A DNA stretch of 64,000 nt, taken from the NCBI GenBank assembly GCA_963759235.1, contig CAVWYO010000001.1, positions 248,001-312,000 on the forward strand, written 5' to 3'. Positions 52,056-62,706 of this stretch are shown here, one piece after another; position 1 is the first letter of the stretch; each line of letters opens with the position of its first letter. Both the position numbers and the translations under genes were made by a program. The DNA comes from Bauldia sp963759235 (GTDB lineage Bacteria; Pseudomonadota; Alphaproteobacteria; Rhizobiales; Kaistiaceae). A model generated the notes under the pieces. It was not told the origin of the DNA. It worked only from the letters and a program-made list of their open reading frames with translations, and made no database searches.

Positions 52056-53606
52056 TCAGCCGTTTCCTGAACCGAGCTTCGACAGAACATTGTGCGTCAC
52101 CCGCTGCACCAGCGGATCACGGTCGAGGCCGTAGCACCAGTCGGTCGTGCCGGCATTGAACACCACGCCGCCACGCTGGAAGAGGCCCATGACCGCATGG
52201 CCGGAGGCGAGACGCCTGGTGCTCTCGGGCGAGGCGTCTCCGAGGAGAATCTCGGCGGTGTATTCGAGATCGCCCACGGCACTGGTGTCGAAGCTCAGCG
52301 GAATGATGGCCTCGTTGTTATCCGGCGTGTTGGAGAGCAGATGGGCGGGGGCCGTCGCGAGGATGGTGAAGTCGGCCGGAGTTCCGTCGCGGCCGGTGGG
52401 CACCGGCGCGCCATCCTCCATCGTGAACTCGCAGCCGTCGGTCTCGTACGCCACGATATGGGAACCGAGGCCGAGCGCATCGCCGTAGCGAAGCCCGGTG
52501 CCGGCGAAGACCCAGTGATCGGGCCGGCAAACGGTATAGGCTCCGGAACTCCGCGGCACCCCACGGCCGAAGCGGACATAGCCGCCGCGGCAGAAGCTGA
52601 GCCCGGTGGTGCGGTTTTCGGGCCGACCGATCAGCGGATCGGACCAGATGCTGGTGAGAAGATGCTGGCGCTCGGTGCCCCTGACGGGATCGGTGCGGCG
52701 GGCTGTATACTTGTGGCAGGTCATCGCCCGGCCGTCGTCCTCGAAGCGCACCTGCCAATAGACGGTGTTGCCTGAGAAGATCGCGTGGTTGCCGCCGCCT
52801 CCGACGAAAGCGTCGATCGCGTCGCGCATCCCCCATGACCAGTATTCGTCATGGCCGACGCTGAGCACCAGCCGATAAGGGTCGAGCAGGCCCGGTCGGA
52901 ACTCGAGGTCGCGATTGATGGCGTAGTCCAGCACGAAACCATTCGATTCCGCCCAGCGGACAAAGCGCAATTCCCAGTTCGGCCATCCGGCCGAAGAACT
53001 CCACAGCGCCATCTTGTTGGCGGCGAGATAGGCCTGCAACTGGCGATGGTCGGGGTCCGGCGCTGAGCCGATGCTGGCGCTGCGGCCATCATAGCCGTCG
53101 CCATCGACGGGCTTGGTCACATAGCCACGCTCAAAGGGCCTTTGAAACGAGACGCGATTGACGCCGGTATAGAGGCAGGCCCCACCCCATTTGTTGTAGG
53201 CATTGTAGGTGTTGGTGGCGAGGACCAGAAGCAGCCCGGTGTCGCGACCGGGGGCGAGCGCGCGGAGGACAAAGCAGGCGTGACTGGTCGCTTCCTCTCC
53301 TTCCACGCCATCCGCTGTGAAGGCGACCTCGTAGAAGCCGGAGCGCCAATCGCGCGGGATCGTCAAGGAAAGCGAGACGGGCCAGTCGCAGCCATCGGCA
53401 TAGGCTTCGGCCGGGGTCTCCCTCTCGAACCCGCGAATGCCCTCCCGCCGCCAGACGACGTCGCGGCGCACGCCGACACGTGTCACCTCGACCGAGAAGG
53501 TCGGGCTCCGCGCCGAGCAATGCAGGGTGAGTTCCTCGCCCGGCAGATAGCTGAGCTGGCCCGGATATCCCTCCACCGCCGGCGAGATGGTATTGAACTC
53601 GATCAT
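52056..53606 (-). CDS. N,N-dimethylformamidase beta-subunit-like protein
   Basis: A 516-residue protein resembling the C-terminal part of the large subunit of N,N-dimethylformamidase: LLVLATNTYNAYNKWGGACLY, the SVGHDEYWSWGMRDAIDAFV block and FSGNTVYWQVRFE. An Ig-like beta-sandwich probably forms the first 130 residues. Known relatives hydrolyse dimethylformamide to dimethylamine and formate; many genomic members are of unknown activity. Start at the ATG at 53606. It is the last gene of the leftward N-methyl-compound cluster and has no small subunit beside it. Confidence 0.75.
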   Translation of the reverse strand: MIEFNTISPAVEGYPGQLSYLPGEELTLHCSARSPTFSVEVTRVGVRRDVVWRREGIRGFERETPAEAYADGCDWPVSLSLTIPRDWRSGFYEVAFTADGVEGEEATSHACFVLRALAPGRDTGLLLVLATNTYNAYNKWGGACLYTGVNRVSFQRPFERGYVTKPVDGDGYDGRSASIGSAPDPDHRQLQAYLAANKMALWSSSAGWPNWELRFVRWAESNGFVLDYAINRDLEFRPGLLDPYRLVLSVGHDEYWSWGMRDAIDAFVGGGGNHAIFSGNTVYWQVRFEDDGRAMTCHKYTARRTDPVRGTERQHLLTSIWSDPLIGRPENRTTGLSFCRGGYVRFGRGVPRSSGAYTVCRPDHWVFAGTGLRYGDALGLGSHIVAYETDGCEFTMEDGAPVPTGRDGTPADFTILATAPAHLLSNTPDNNEAIIPLSFDTSAVGDLEYTAEILLGDASPESTRRLASGHAVMGLFQRGGVVFNAGTTDWCYGLDRDPLVQRVTHNVLSKLGSGNG

Positions 53607-53700
53607 CGATCCCCCCGAACCACCTCGGGCACGTCCACCCGCTCCGGTCACGATACACCGGACGGCGCCCGAGCGTATTCTTCGCCTTTGGGCCGACCGA

Positions 53701-54630
<930 letters not shown>

Positions 54631-54651
54631 CACGCGCTCCGGTGCGGCCGT

Positions 54652-57075
54652 TCACCCCTTCAGCCTCAGGTTCTTCGGATCGTACAAGGAGCGCGCCCCG
54701 CGTTCCGCCCGGTAGCGGTCCCCGAACGCCACGATCTCAAAGGCATCCTCCGCGCCAAGCTCCATCGGGAGATAGCCGAGGGCGACCGTTTTTTGAACCG
54801 TGTGACCGAAGCCGGCGCTGGTCACCGACCCGACGAGCTTGCCGCGGTGGAGGATAATCTCGCCGCCATGAAACGGCGCGAAGCCGTCGACCGTCAGTGT
54901 CCCCAGCATGCGGCGCGGGCCCTCCGCTTTGGCGTTCGCCAAGGCGGCGCGACCGAGAAAATCGCCCTTGCCGAGTTTGACGCAGAAGCCGAGACCGGCC
55001 TCGTAGGGATTGGTCTCCGGCGTGATGTCGCTCGACCAGTAGAGGTAGCCTTTCTCCAAACGGCACGATTCGATGGCGCGGTACCCCGCATTGGCTATGC
55101 CGTGCGATCGACCCGCCTCCATGATCGCATCGTAGAGGCTCGCGGCGTATTCGACCGGCGTGTGCAGCTCCCAGCCGAGCTCGCCGACATAGCCGACCCG
55201 GGCGGCACGGACGTGGGCGTGCCCAAGCTCGATCTCGCGGATCGAGAGATACGGGAAGGCGGCGTTGGAGAGGTCCTCGTCGGTGAGCGCCTGAAGCACC
55301 ATGCGGGCCATCGGTCCGACGACATTGATGACGGCGTAGGCGGAGGTCACCTCGCGCAAGCGCACCGAGCCGTCCCTCGGTTGATGCCGTCCGATCCAGC
55401 CCATGTCGCGGACCCCGAAGCCGGAGCCGGTGACGCCGTAATAGAGGTCCGGCGCAAGGCGCATCAGGGTCAGATCGGCCTCGATGCCGCCGTTTTCGTT
55501 GCAGAGTTGGATGTAGGTGCAGGCGCCGACCGGGCCATCGACGTCGTTGTCGGCAAGCCGCTGGAGGAAGGCGGCCGCACCCCGCCCGGCCACCTCGAAC
55601 TTGGCGAACGACGTCTGGTCGATGACGGCGACCCGCTCGCGGATGGCCCGGTGCTCCTCGGCGACGGCGGCGAACCAGTTCGGCGGCGCATCGAAGCTCG
55701 GTCGGTCGACACGTTCGACGCCGGCGGACGCGAACCAGTTGGGACGCTCCCAGCCGAACTTCGAGCCGAACACCGCCCCGGCCCGGTCGAGACGACCGTG
55801 GAGCGGGCTGAGCCGCTGGTTGCGGGCCGAATGCATCTCCTCGCTCGGCCAATGAATCTGGTAGTAGGCGCCATAGGCCTCGATCGCCCGCTCCTCCAGC
55901 CAGCGTGCCTCGGCCTGCGGCTTGCCGAAGCGACGAACGTCGAACTGCCAGAGGTCGAGTCCCGGGTCGCCTTCGACGATCCAGTTGGCCAGGGCCTCGC
56001 CGGCGCCGCCGGAGGCGGCGATGCCGGCGGTGAAACCGCAGGCGACGTAGAAATTGTCGAGTTCAGGCGCGAGGCCAAGGATTGGTTCACCGTCGGCGGA
56101 GACCGGGATCGGACCGTTGATGACCGTCTGGATGCCGATCTCGTTGAGGAGCGGCAGCCGCTCCGACGCCGGCAGGGCGAAGCGTTCGAGCCGATCCATG
56201 TCGGGCGGGAAAAGCTCGCGGGCGAAATCGAAGGGTGGCCGGCCACGCCAACGGCCTTTGGTGCCGGCCTCCCAGCCGCCGATGGCAAAGGAGGCAACCT
56301 CGGGCTTGAGGTAGAAGTTCTTGTCGGGATCGCGGAGCGTCGTCAGACCGGCGTCGAAGGTGAGCTTCTTCTCGGTGACGAAGTACTGATGCTCGACGAC
56401 GCCGGCGGCGAGCGCGACGCCGGCCATCTCGGCGATGCGCTTCGCCCAGATGCCGGCGCAGTTGACCAGGATGTCGCAGCCGACCGTGCCGTGATCGGTC
56501 ACGACGCCGACCGCGCGTCGGCCTTCGCAGACGATATCGGAGACGCAGACGCCCTGCTCGATGCGGACGCCGCCGGACCGCGCGCCGGCAGCGAAAGCGT
56601 GCGTCAGGCTGTAGGGATCGACATAACCGTCGGACGGGATGAAGGCGGCACCGACGACGCCGGCCGGATCGATGAAGGGAAAGCGGTCGTGGGCTTCCCG
56701 CGCCGAAAGACTGTGGCACTCGAAGCCGAAGCTCCGCGCCAGCGTCATCGACCGCCGGATCTCGAGCCAGCGATCCGGCGACGAGGCGAGCCTGAGCGAG
56801 CCGACCTTCCGCCAGTCGATTGCCCGGCCGGTCGCCGCCTCCAGCCGGTCGAAGACGGCAACCGAGTTGCGCATGAGCTGAGTGAGGTTGCGTTTGCCGC
56901 GCAGCTGGCCGACGAGGCCGGCGGCATGCCAGGTCGAGCCGTGGGTCAGCTCGGCCTTGTCGAGGAGGAGAACGTCGCGCTCGCCCTTTTGCGCGAGTTG
57001 CCAGGCGACGGAACAGCCGATGACGCCGCCGCCGATGATGACGATCCGGGCGTGACGGTCGGCGTGGAAGGACAT
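54652..57075 (-). CDS. Dimethylglycine/sarcosine dehydrogenase-like flavoprotein, copy A
   Basis: An 807-residue enzyme: N-terminal FAD domain (DAO type) with IIGGGVIGCS (14-22), GSTWHAAGL with His50, the position that carries covalent FAD in dimethylglycine and sarcosine dehydrogenases, then a linker and a C-terminal GcvT-like tetrahydrofolate domain from about residue 430 (SSDITPETNPYEAGLGF and the GCV_T_C tail). Such enzymes remove an N-methyl group as 5,10-methylene-tetrahydrofolate. Start at the ATG at 57075. It lies 64 bp from copy B. The N-methyl donor is not known. Confidence 0.88.
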   Translation of the reverse strand: MSFHADRHARIVIIGGGVIGCSVAWQLAQKGERDVLLLDKAELTHGSTWHAAGLVGQLRGKRNLTQLMRNSVAVFDRLEAATGRAIDWRKVGSLRLASSPDRWLEIRRSMTLARSFGFECHSLSAREAHDRFPFIDPAGVVGAAFIPSDGYVDPYSLTHAFAAGARSGGVRIEQGVCVSDIVCEGRRAVGVVTDHGTVGCDILVNCAGIWAKRIAEMAGVALAAGVVEHQYFVTEKKLTFDAGLTTLRDPDKNFYLKPEVASFAIGGWEAGTKGRWRGRPPFDFARELFPPDMDRLERFALPASERLPLLNEIGIQTVINGPIPVSADGEPILGLAPELDNFYVACGFTAGIAASGGAGEALANWIVEGDPGLDLWQFDVRRFGKPQAEARWLEERAIEAYGAYYQIHWPSEEMHSARNQRLSPLHGRLDRAGAVFGSKFGWERPNWFASAGVERVDRPSFDAPPNWFAAVAEEHRAIRERVAVIDQTSFAKFEVAGRGAAAFLQRLADNDVDGPVGACTYIQLCNENGGIEADLTLMRLAPDLYYGVTGSGFGVRDMGWIGRHQPRDGSVRLREVTSAYAVINVVGPMARMVLQALTDEDLSNAAFPYLSIREIELGHAHVRAARVGYVGELGWELHTPVEYAASLYDAIMEAGRSHGIANAGYRAIESCRLEKGYLYWSSDITPETNPYEAGLGFCVKLGKGDFLGRAALANAKAEGPRRMLGTLTVDGFAPFHGGEIILHRGKLVGSVTSAGFGHTVQKTVALGYLPMELGAEDAFEIVAFGDRYRAERGARSLYDPKNLRLKG

Positions 57076-57139
57076 CGGGTTCACTCTCCCGCCAGGCAGG
57101 GATGGACCAGAGCCGACCAAGGTCGGCCGCGCGCCGTCA

Positions 57140-59581
57140 TCAGCCTTTCACGCGGGCATTGGCCGGATCATAGAGCGGCCCGGTGTGCAACGTCGCGGGC
57201 ACGCGGACCGTCGCGACCTCCAGTTCGTACGACCCGGTCATGAGGTAATCGTCGCTCACGCCAGCGGAGTTGCGCACATAGCCGAGGCCGATGCTCTCGC
57301 CGACCGTGTAGCCCCAGCCGCCGCTGGTCAGATAGCCGACGACGGCACCGTCGCGGAGAATCGTCTCGCGGCCGGCAAGCATGACCTCCGGATCGTCGAC
57401 GGTGAAGGTCATCAGCCGTTTGACGTGGATCGAGTTGGCTGCCTTCTCGGCCGCGGCCCGACCGAGAAAGGGCAAGCCCGACTTCAGCTTCACCGCCCAG
57501 CCGAGGCCGGCCTGGAAAGGATCGTCGTTGGGAGTGATATCGGAGCCCCAGGCCCGGTAGCCCTTCTCCAGCCTGAGCGACTCGATGGCGCGGTATCCGG
57601 CGGGCCTGATGCCGTGCGCCGCGCCGACCTCCATCAGCCGGTCGAAGACCGTGCCGGTGTCGCCGATCGGCATGTGCAACTCCCAGCCGAGCTCGCCGAC
57701 ATAGGTGATGCGGAGCGCCCGCACCGGAACCCCGGCAACCTCGATCTCGCGGAGAGCCGCGAATGGAAAGCCGGCGTTCGACACGTCGGCCGTAGTGACG
57801 GCAGCAAGCACGTCGCGGGAGCGCGGCCCCATCAGCGATAAGGTGCCGTAGTCCTCGGTGACGTCGGAAAGCGTCGCGTCGAGGCCGGCGGGAATATTCT
57901 GACGGATCCAGGCGGCATCGTGGGTGCGGAAGCCGGTGCCGGTGACGATGTAGTAGCGGTCGGGGGCGAGCCTCGCGACGGTCAGGTCGCATTCGATGCC
58001 GCCGCGGGAATTGAGCATCTGGGAGTAGACCAGACGGCCAGGCGAGCGGCTGACGTCGTTGGCGGCAATCCACGACAGCGCCTCTTCCGCATCCGCCCCG
58101 GTCACCTCGAACTTGGCGAAGGACGACTGGTCGAACAGCGCCACGGCATCGCGGGCGGCCCGATGCTCCTCGCCAACTGCGTCGAACCAGTTGCCGCGGC
58201 CGAAGGAATAGACGTCGCGCGCCTCGGCGCCGTCGGACGCGAACCAGTTGGCCCGCTCCCAGCCGAGCTTGGCGCCGAAGACCGCATGGTGGCGCTGCAG
58301 CCGGTCGTAGAGTGGCGAGACGATGCGCGGGCGGCCGCTCTCGTACTCCTCCAGCGGGAAGGCGACCGCGTAGTGCTTGCCGTAGGCTTCGAGCGTGCGA
58401 TCGCGGGTCCAGGCGCGATCCTTGTGGAGATCCGAAAAGCGACGGATATCGACCGCCCAGAGGTCCATCGGCTGCTCGCCGGTCGTCACCCACTGCGCCA
58501 GCACCCACCCGGCGCCGCCGGCGGCGGCGATGCCGAAAGCGTTGAAGCCGGCGCCGACGAAGAAGTCCCTCACCTCGGGCGCTTCGCCCAAGATGAAGTT
58601 GCCGTCCGGGGTGAAGGATTCCGGGCCGTTGATCATCTGCTTGATGCCCACCTCGGCGAGCGCCGGGATGCGTGCCAGCGCCGCGCCGAGATGTTGTTCG
58701 AAATGATCCCAATCGTCGTCGAGCAGCTGGAACTCGAATCGCTCGGGCACTTCCATCGTCCAGGCGATCGGATCGGGCTCGTAGCCGCCGAAGGCCAGCC
58801 CCCCGACTTCCTCCTTGAAGTAGGTACGGCGGTCGGGATCGCGGATTGTCGCCATGCCGGCGGTGACGCCGTCGATCTCTTCCGTCACCACATATTGGTG
58901 CTTCACCGCCTGAAGCGGCACGCTCACTCCGGCGAGCGCGCCGATCTGGCGCGACCACATGCCGGCGGCGAGCACCACCTTCTCGCAGCGGATGGTCCCG
59001 GCGGCGGTTTCGACCCCAACAATGCGGCCGTTGTCGATGAGGAAGCCGGTGCAGCCGATCCCTTCGATCAGCCTGGCGCCATGCATGCGGGCGCCCTTGG
59101 CGAGCGCCTGGGCGATATCGGAAGGCCCGGCCTGTCCGTCGGACGGCATGAAGGTGGCCCCGACAAGATCGTCGACCGCCATCAGGGGCCACATCGCCTT
59201 CGCTTCCGCCGGCGAAAGCAGATGCATGTCGAGGCCGAAGCTGTGGGCGGTGGTGGCCTGGCGCTTGAACTCGGTCCACCGCTCGTCGTTGCAGGCGAGC
59301 CTCAGGCAGCCGGTCTCGCGCCAACCGGTGGCGAGCCCGGTCTCCGCTTCCAGCCGCTTGTAAAGGTCGACCGAGTATCCGAGCACCTGGGTGATCGAGG
59401 CGGAGGTGCGGAGCTGACCGACGAGGCCGGCGGCGTGCCAGGTCGACCCGCCGGTGAGCTTGCCCTGCTCGATGAGCACGACGTCGGCCTTGTGGTCGCG
59501 GGCAAGATGGTAGGCGGTCGAGCAGCCGATGATGCCGCCGCCGATGACCACCACCTCCGCGTCGCCCGGAAGGGAACTCAC
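57140..59581 (-). CDS. Dimethylglycine/sarcosine dehydrogenase-like flavoprotein, copy B
   Basis: An 813-residue paralogue of the neighbouring flavoprotein. FAD motif VIGGGIIGCS (12-21), GSTWHAAGL with the putative flavinylated His49, and the C-terminal GcvT domain (GSDITPNDDPFQAGLGW) are conserved. Extensive divergence from copy A points to different substrates, such as successive N-methyl amines (dimethylglycine then sarcosine). It is the first of the pair in the direction of transcription, after the kinase at 59765. Confidence 0.88.
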   Translation of the reverse strand: MSSLPGDAEVVVIGGGIIGCSTAYHLARDHKADVVLIEQGKLTGGSTWHAAGLVGQLRTSASITQVLGYSVDLYKRLEAETGLATGWRETGCLRLACNDERWTEFKRQATTAHSFGLDMHLLSPAEAKAMWPLMAVDDLVGATFMPSDGQAGPSDIAQALAKGARMHGARLIEGIGCTGFLIDNGRIVGVETAAGTIRCEKVVLAAGMWSRQIGALAGVSVPLQAVKHQYVVTEEIDGVTAGMATIRDPDRRTYFKEEVGGLAFGGYEPDPIAWTMEVPERFEFQLLDDDWDHFEQHLGAALARIPALAEVGIKQMINGPESFTPDGNFILGEAPEVRDFFVGAGFNAFGIAAAGGAGWVLAQWVTTGEQPMDLWAVDIRRFSDLHKDRAWTRDRTLEAYGKHYAVAFPLEEYESGRPRIVSPLYDRLQRHHAVFGAKLGWERANWFASDGAEARDVYSFGRGNWFDAVGEEHRAARDAVALFDQSSFAKFEVTGADAEEALSWIAANDVSRSPGRLVYSQMLNSRGGIECDLTVARLAPDRYYIVTGTGFRTHDAAWIRQNIPAGLDATLSDVTEDYGTLSLMGPRSRDVLAAVTTADVSNAGFPFAALREIEVAGVPVRALRITYVGELGWELHMPIGDTGTVFDRLMEVGAAHGIRPAGYRAIESLRLEKGYRAWGSDITPNDDPFQAGLGWAVKLKSGLPFLGRAAAEKAANSIHVKRLMTFTVDDPEVMLAGRETILRDGAVVGYLTSGGWGYTVGESIGLGYVRNSAGVSDDYLMTGSYELEVATVRVPATLHTGPLYDPANARVKG

Positions 59582-59764
59582 GGCACGCGCCCCGGGTCGC
59601 TCCGAGAGCCAGGCCCAGCCGTCGATCCGGTCGCCCGAGGGTGCAATCCGCGACCTGACCCAGGCGCCGCCGCACCGAGACCGGTGCGTAACAGGGATCT
59701 AAATGGGACTGCTGGAATTCCCACGCTGCGGTTCACGCCCGCCATCCCGCGCCCCGCATGACGA

Positions 59765-60664
59765 TCATGCCCGTGCGCCCTCGAATGTCGAATGGGCGCG
59801 GGCGAAACGGTCCATGTAGTCGAAAGTGTAGGCCGCGTAGTCGAAGTCGAGCTTGGAATAGACCTCAGACACCATGCTCCACATGGCCTCGCGCAGCAGT
59901 GAGCCGCATTTCATCGCCCGATAGCTGCGCCAGAGATGAACGTCGGGCTTGCGGCCGTAGTAGGTGCTAAGCATCCAGGCCTCCTGCTCGGCGTCGAACT
60001 CGTTGTTGGAGGCGAGGTTGGCGAGGTCGAAGAGCGGCGAGTTGAAGCCGGCATAGTCCCAGTCGATTAGCCAGATGCGCTGGCCGTCGTCGATGAAGTT
60101 GCCAGGAAGAAGGTCGTTGTGCCCAAATACGATGTCGATCGGGCCGACGGCGAATTCGAGATCGTTTGCGACGCCGACCATTTCGTCGAGGCGCGGCGCA
60201 AACCGGCTGCCGGCCTCCTTCAGCGTATGCGCGTAGTCACGGATGGTATGAAAGACCCAGAAGGCAAGGGCCGGACCGCGCAGATGCCGCGGCATTTCGT
60301 GATGGACGCGCTTGACCAGCGAAAGGATCTTAACCAGACGGACCGGATCGCGGACATCGGCCGCCGTACAGGTCCGTCCCTCGATATATCGCATGACCAG
60401 GACACCCGGCTCCGTGTGAACCACGGCCGGCGAGATACCGGCCGCGTGCGCCGCCTGGCTCGCCGCCCGCTCGTTGAACCGCATGATATGGTGGACGGGT
60501 ATGTCGTCGCCAACGCGTACGACGTAGCGCTCGCCGGCGTCCTCGACGACAAAATTGACGTTGGTGATGCCGCCCTCGAGACGGATCGGATTGACCGGCC
60601 CCTTCCAAAAGGCGAGGCCGGCGGTGCGTTCCCTCAACACGGCATCCCGTTGTTCCGTATTCAT
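59765..60664 (-). CDS. Choline/ethanolamine kinase-like phosphotransferase (APH fold), copy B
   Basis: A 299-residue kinase-like protein. Catalytic loop GHNDLLPGNFI, metal motif IWLIDWDYAGFNSPLFDLA, and a nucleotide loop EGGITNVNFVV near residue 28. The start overlaps the permease stop by 4 bp (ATGA), so it belongs to the transporter operon. It is more like true choline kinases than copy A in the GHNDLxxxN pattern. Confidence 0.82.
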   Translation of the reverse strand: MNTEQRDAVLRERTAGLAFWKGPVNPIRLEGGITNVNFVVEDAGERYVVRVGDDIPVHHIMRFNERAASQAAHAAGISPAVVHTEPGVLVMRYIEGRTCTAADVRDPVRLVKILSLVKRVHHEMPRHLRGPALAFWVFHTIRDYAHTLKEAGSRFAPRLDEMVGVANDLEFAVGPIDIVFGHNDLLPGNFIDDGQRIWLIDWDYAGFNSPLFDLANLASNNEFDAEQEAWMLSTYYGRKPDVHLWRSYRAMKCGSLLREAMWSMVSEVYSKLDFDYAAYTFDYMDRFARAHSTFEGARA

Positions 60665-62703
60665 TGTGCTCTCGTCTGGAGGAGCCCGAGGCGGGCGCGA
60701 ACGCGATCGGCGCCGGCAGTCAGCAGACGGTCAGCGATGATGGCAATGAAGGCGATGGCGAGTCCGGCAACGATGCCGCGGCCGGTATCGGCCTTGGCAA
60801 GGGCGATATAGACCTCCTGGCCGAGGTCACGGGTGCCGACCAAGGCGGTGATGACCAGCATGGAGATCGCCAGCATGATCGTCTGGTTGAGCCCCAGCAT
60901 CATTTCCGGCAACGCCAACTTGAGCTTGATCTTGGTGAGGATCTGGAACGGCGTGCAGCCCGAGACGACGCCCGCCTCGATCAGCTGGGGATCGACGGCG
61001 CGAATGCCGTGGCCCGTGTAGCGGATCACCGGCGCCACCGAGTAGGCGACGACGGCGACGATGGCGGTGAAATCACCGACGCGGAAAAGCATGACGACAG
61101 GCATCAGATAGACGAAGCTCGGCAAGGTCTGAAGCGTGTCGATGACGCCGCCGACGACGCGCCAGGCGCGTTCGCGCGTCGATGCCCAGATGGCGATGGG
61201 AACGCCGATCAGACAGGCGATCACCACCGAGATGCTGCAAAGGTAGACGGTCACCGTCGCCTTTTCCCATTGGCCGGTGACGACGATGAAGAGCGGCAGG
61301 ACGAAGCAGAGTCCGGCCAGCCGCCGACCGCCGAGCGCATAGCCGCCGAGCGTCAGCGCCGCTACCACGCCGGCCCAGGGGAGTTCGCCCAGGAAGCGTT
61401 TGACGGGGATGAGCAGGTCGAGAAGCAGTGCCGATTTGATGGCGTCGAGTGTGTCGAAGAAATTGATGTTGATCCAGCGGACAATCCCCCCCCAAAATCC
61501 CCCGGTGGTCGCTGTCCAGTCGCCCGGATAGACCTGGATCGGAGGGTAGAGCAGGCCGGCCAGGCCGGCTGTGACGATGATCACACACGCTGCGGTTACA
61601 TTTGGGAACCTCCGGTAGAACGGCTCGCCGATCCGGGTCGCGGCGGCGCGCTTGCGGACCTCGCTGTTCTCGGCGAAGGCTTGGCTCAACCGATCGAGGG
61701 CGACCGCCAGAACGACGATGGCGACGCCCGATTCGATGCCGGCGCCAATGTCGAGACGACGAAGGGCGGCCAGCACGTCGAAGCCGAGCCCGCCGGCGCC
61801 GATCATCGAGGCGATGATCACCATGTTGAGCGAGAGCATGATCACCTGATTGACGCCGACCATCAGCCCGTGTCGCGCCGAGGGAACCATCACCTTCCAG
61901 GTCATCTGCCGTTTGGTGCAGCCGATCATGTTGCCGAGATCGCGGACATCGCCCGGCACCGACCGCAGCGCCAGGATGGTGACTCGGACCATCGGCGGCA
62001 TGGCGTAGACGATGGTGGCGATGATCGACGACACCGGGCCGAACCCGAACAGAAAGAGGATCGGCACCAGGTAAGCGAAGATCGGCACCGTCTGCATCAG
62101 GTCGAGCACCGGTCGCATCAGGCGCTCGAAGGTCCGCCAGCGATGGCCGGCGATGCCGAGGAGGAGGCCGCCGGCGACACCGACCGGCACCGCGATCAGG
62201 ATCGAGGCGAGGGTCACCATGGCGCTCTGCCACTGCCCGAAGACGGCGAGATAGAGAAAGCAGAGGCCGACCAGGATCGCCAGCCGGCGACCGCCGGCGT
62301 AGAGGCCGATGAGGGCGACGATGGCGGTGACCGCCACCCACGAGAGCGGCGGCGTCAGCTCGACCGCGTTCGATCCTTCGCCGCGGAGGAAGCCGGTCGA
62401 CAGGATCGACAGCACCACGGTGTAGGGCACGTCGACCGCCGCGGCGAGCGCCCGGGTCAGGTCGGTGAAGGTGAAAATGCCGAAGCTGGCGTCGTTGACC
62501 AGCCAGTTCATCGCCGACGAGATCCAGGTCTTCGCCGGAACCTCGAGATCGCGCGGATAGACCACCGCCCAGTCGGCGAAGCGATCGCCGAAGAGCCAGA
62601 GCATTGCCGTGCCGGCGAAGACAGCCGCCCAGGCCGCCCGGATGACGCTCGGCCGATGGAGGCCGGGGCCGCTTTTCGAGGCGAGGGACGTGGTCATCGC
62701 CAT
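60661..62703 (-). CDS. Glycine betaine/proline-type ABC permease, duplicated ProW domain
   Basis: A 680-residue permease with two consecutive ProW-type domains. Each has the EAA loop (GCTKRQMTWKVMVPSARHG around 285-303 and GCTPFQILTKIKLKLALPE around 580-598) followed by GVNQVIMLSLNMV or GLNQTIMLAISML. An extra pair of membrane segments separates the halves. The protein thus provides both halves of the membrane pore in one chain. An ATG two codons in is an alternative start. No binding protein is encoded in the window. Confidence 0.88.
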   Translation of the reverse strand: MAMTTSLASKSGPGLHRPSVIRAAWAAVFAGTAMLWLFGDRFADWAVVYPRDLEVPAKTWISSAMNWLVNDASFGIFTFTDLTRALAAAVDVPYTVVLSILSTGFLRGEGSNAVELTPPLSWVAVTAIVALIGLYAGGRRLAILVGLCFLYLAVFGQWQSAMVTLASILIAVPVGVAGGLLLGIAGHRWRTFERLMRPVLDLMQTVPIFAYLVPILFLFGFGPVSSIIATIVYAMPPMVRVTILALRSVPGDVRDLGNMIGCTKRQMTWKVMVPSARHGLMVGVNQVIMLSLNMVIIASMIGAGGLGFDVLAALRRLDIGAGIESGVAIVVLAVALDRLSQAFAENSEVRKRAAATRIGEPFYRRFPNVTAACVIIVTAGLAGLLYPPIQVYPGDWTATTGGFWGGIVRWININFFDTLDAIKSALLLDLLIPVKRFLGELPWAGVVAALTLGGYALGGRRLAGLCFVLPLFIVVTGQWEKATVTVYLCSISVVIACLIGVPIAIWASTRERAWRVVGGVIDTLQTLPSFVYLMPVVMLFRVGDFTAIVAVVAYSVAPVIRYTGHGIRAVDPQLIEAGVVSGCTPFQILTKIKLKLALPEMMLGLNQTIMLAISMLVITALVGTRDLGQEVYIALAKADTGRGIVAGLAIAFIAIIADRLLTAGADRVRARLGLLQTRAQ

Positions 62704-62706
62704 GGC

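Noticed and set aside
54793..59761. Long + strand open frames opposite the two dimethylglycine-dehydrogenase-like genes
   Set aside because: Antisense shadows; both minus-strand genes show FAD and GcvT motifs in correct order.
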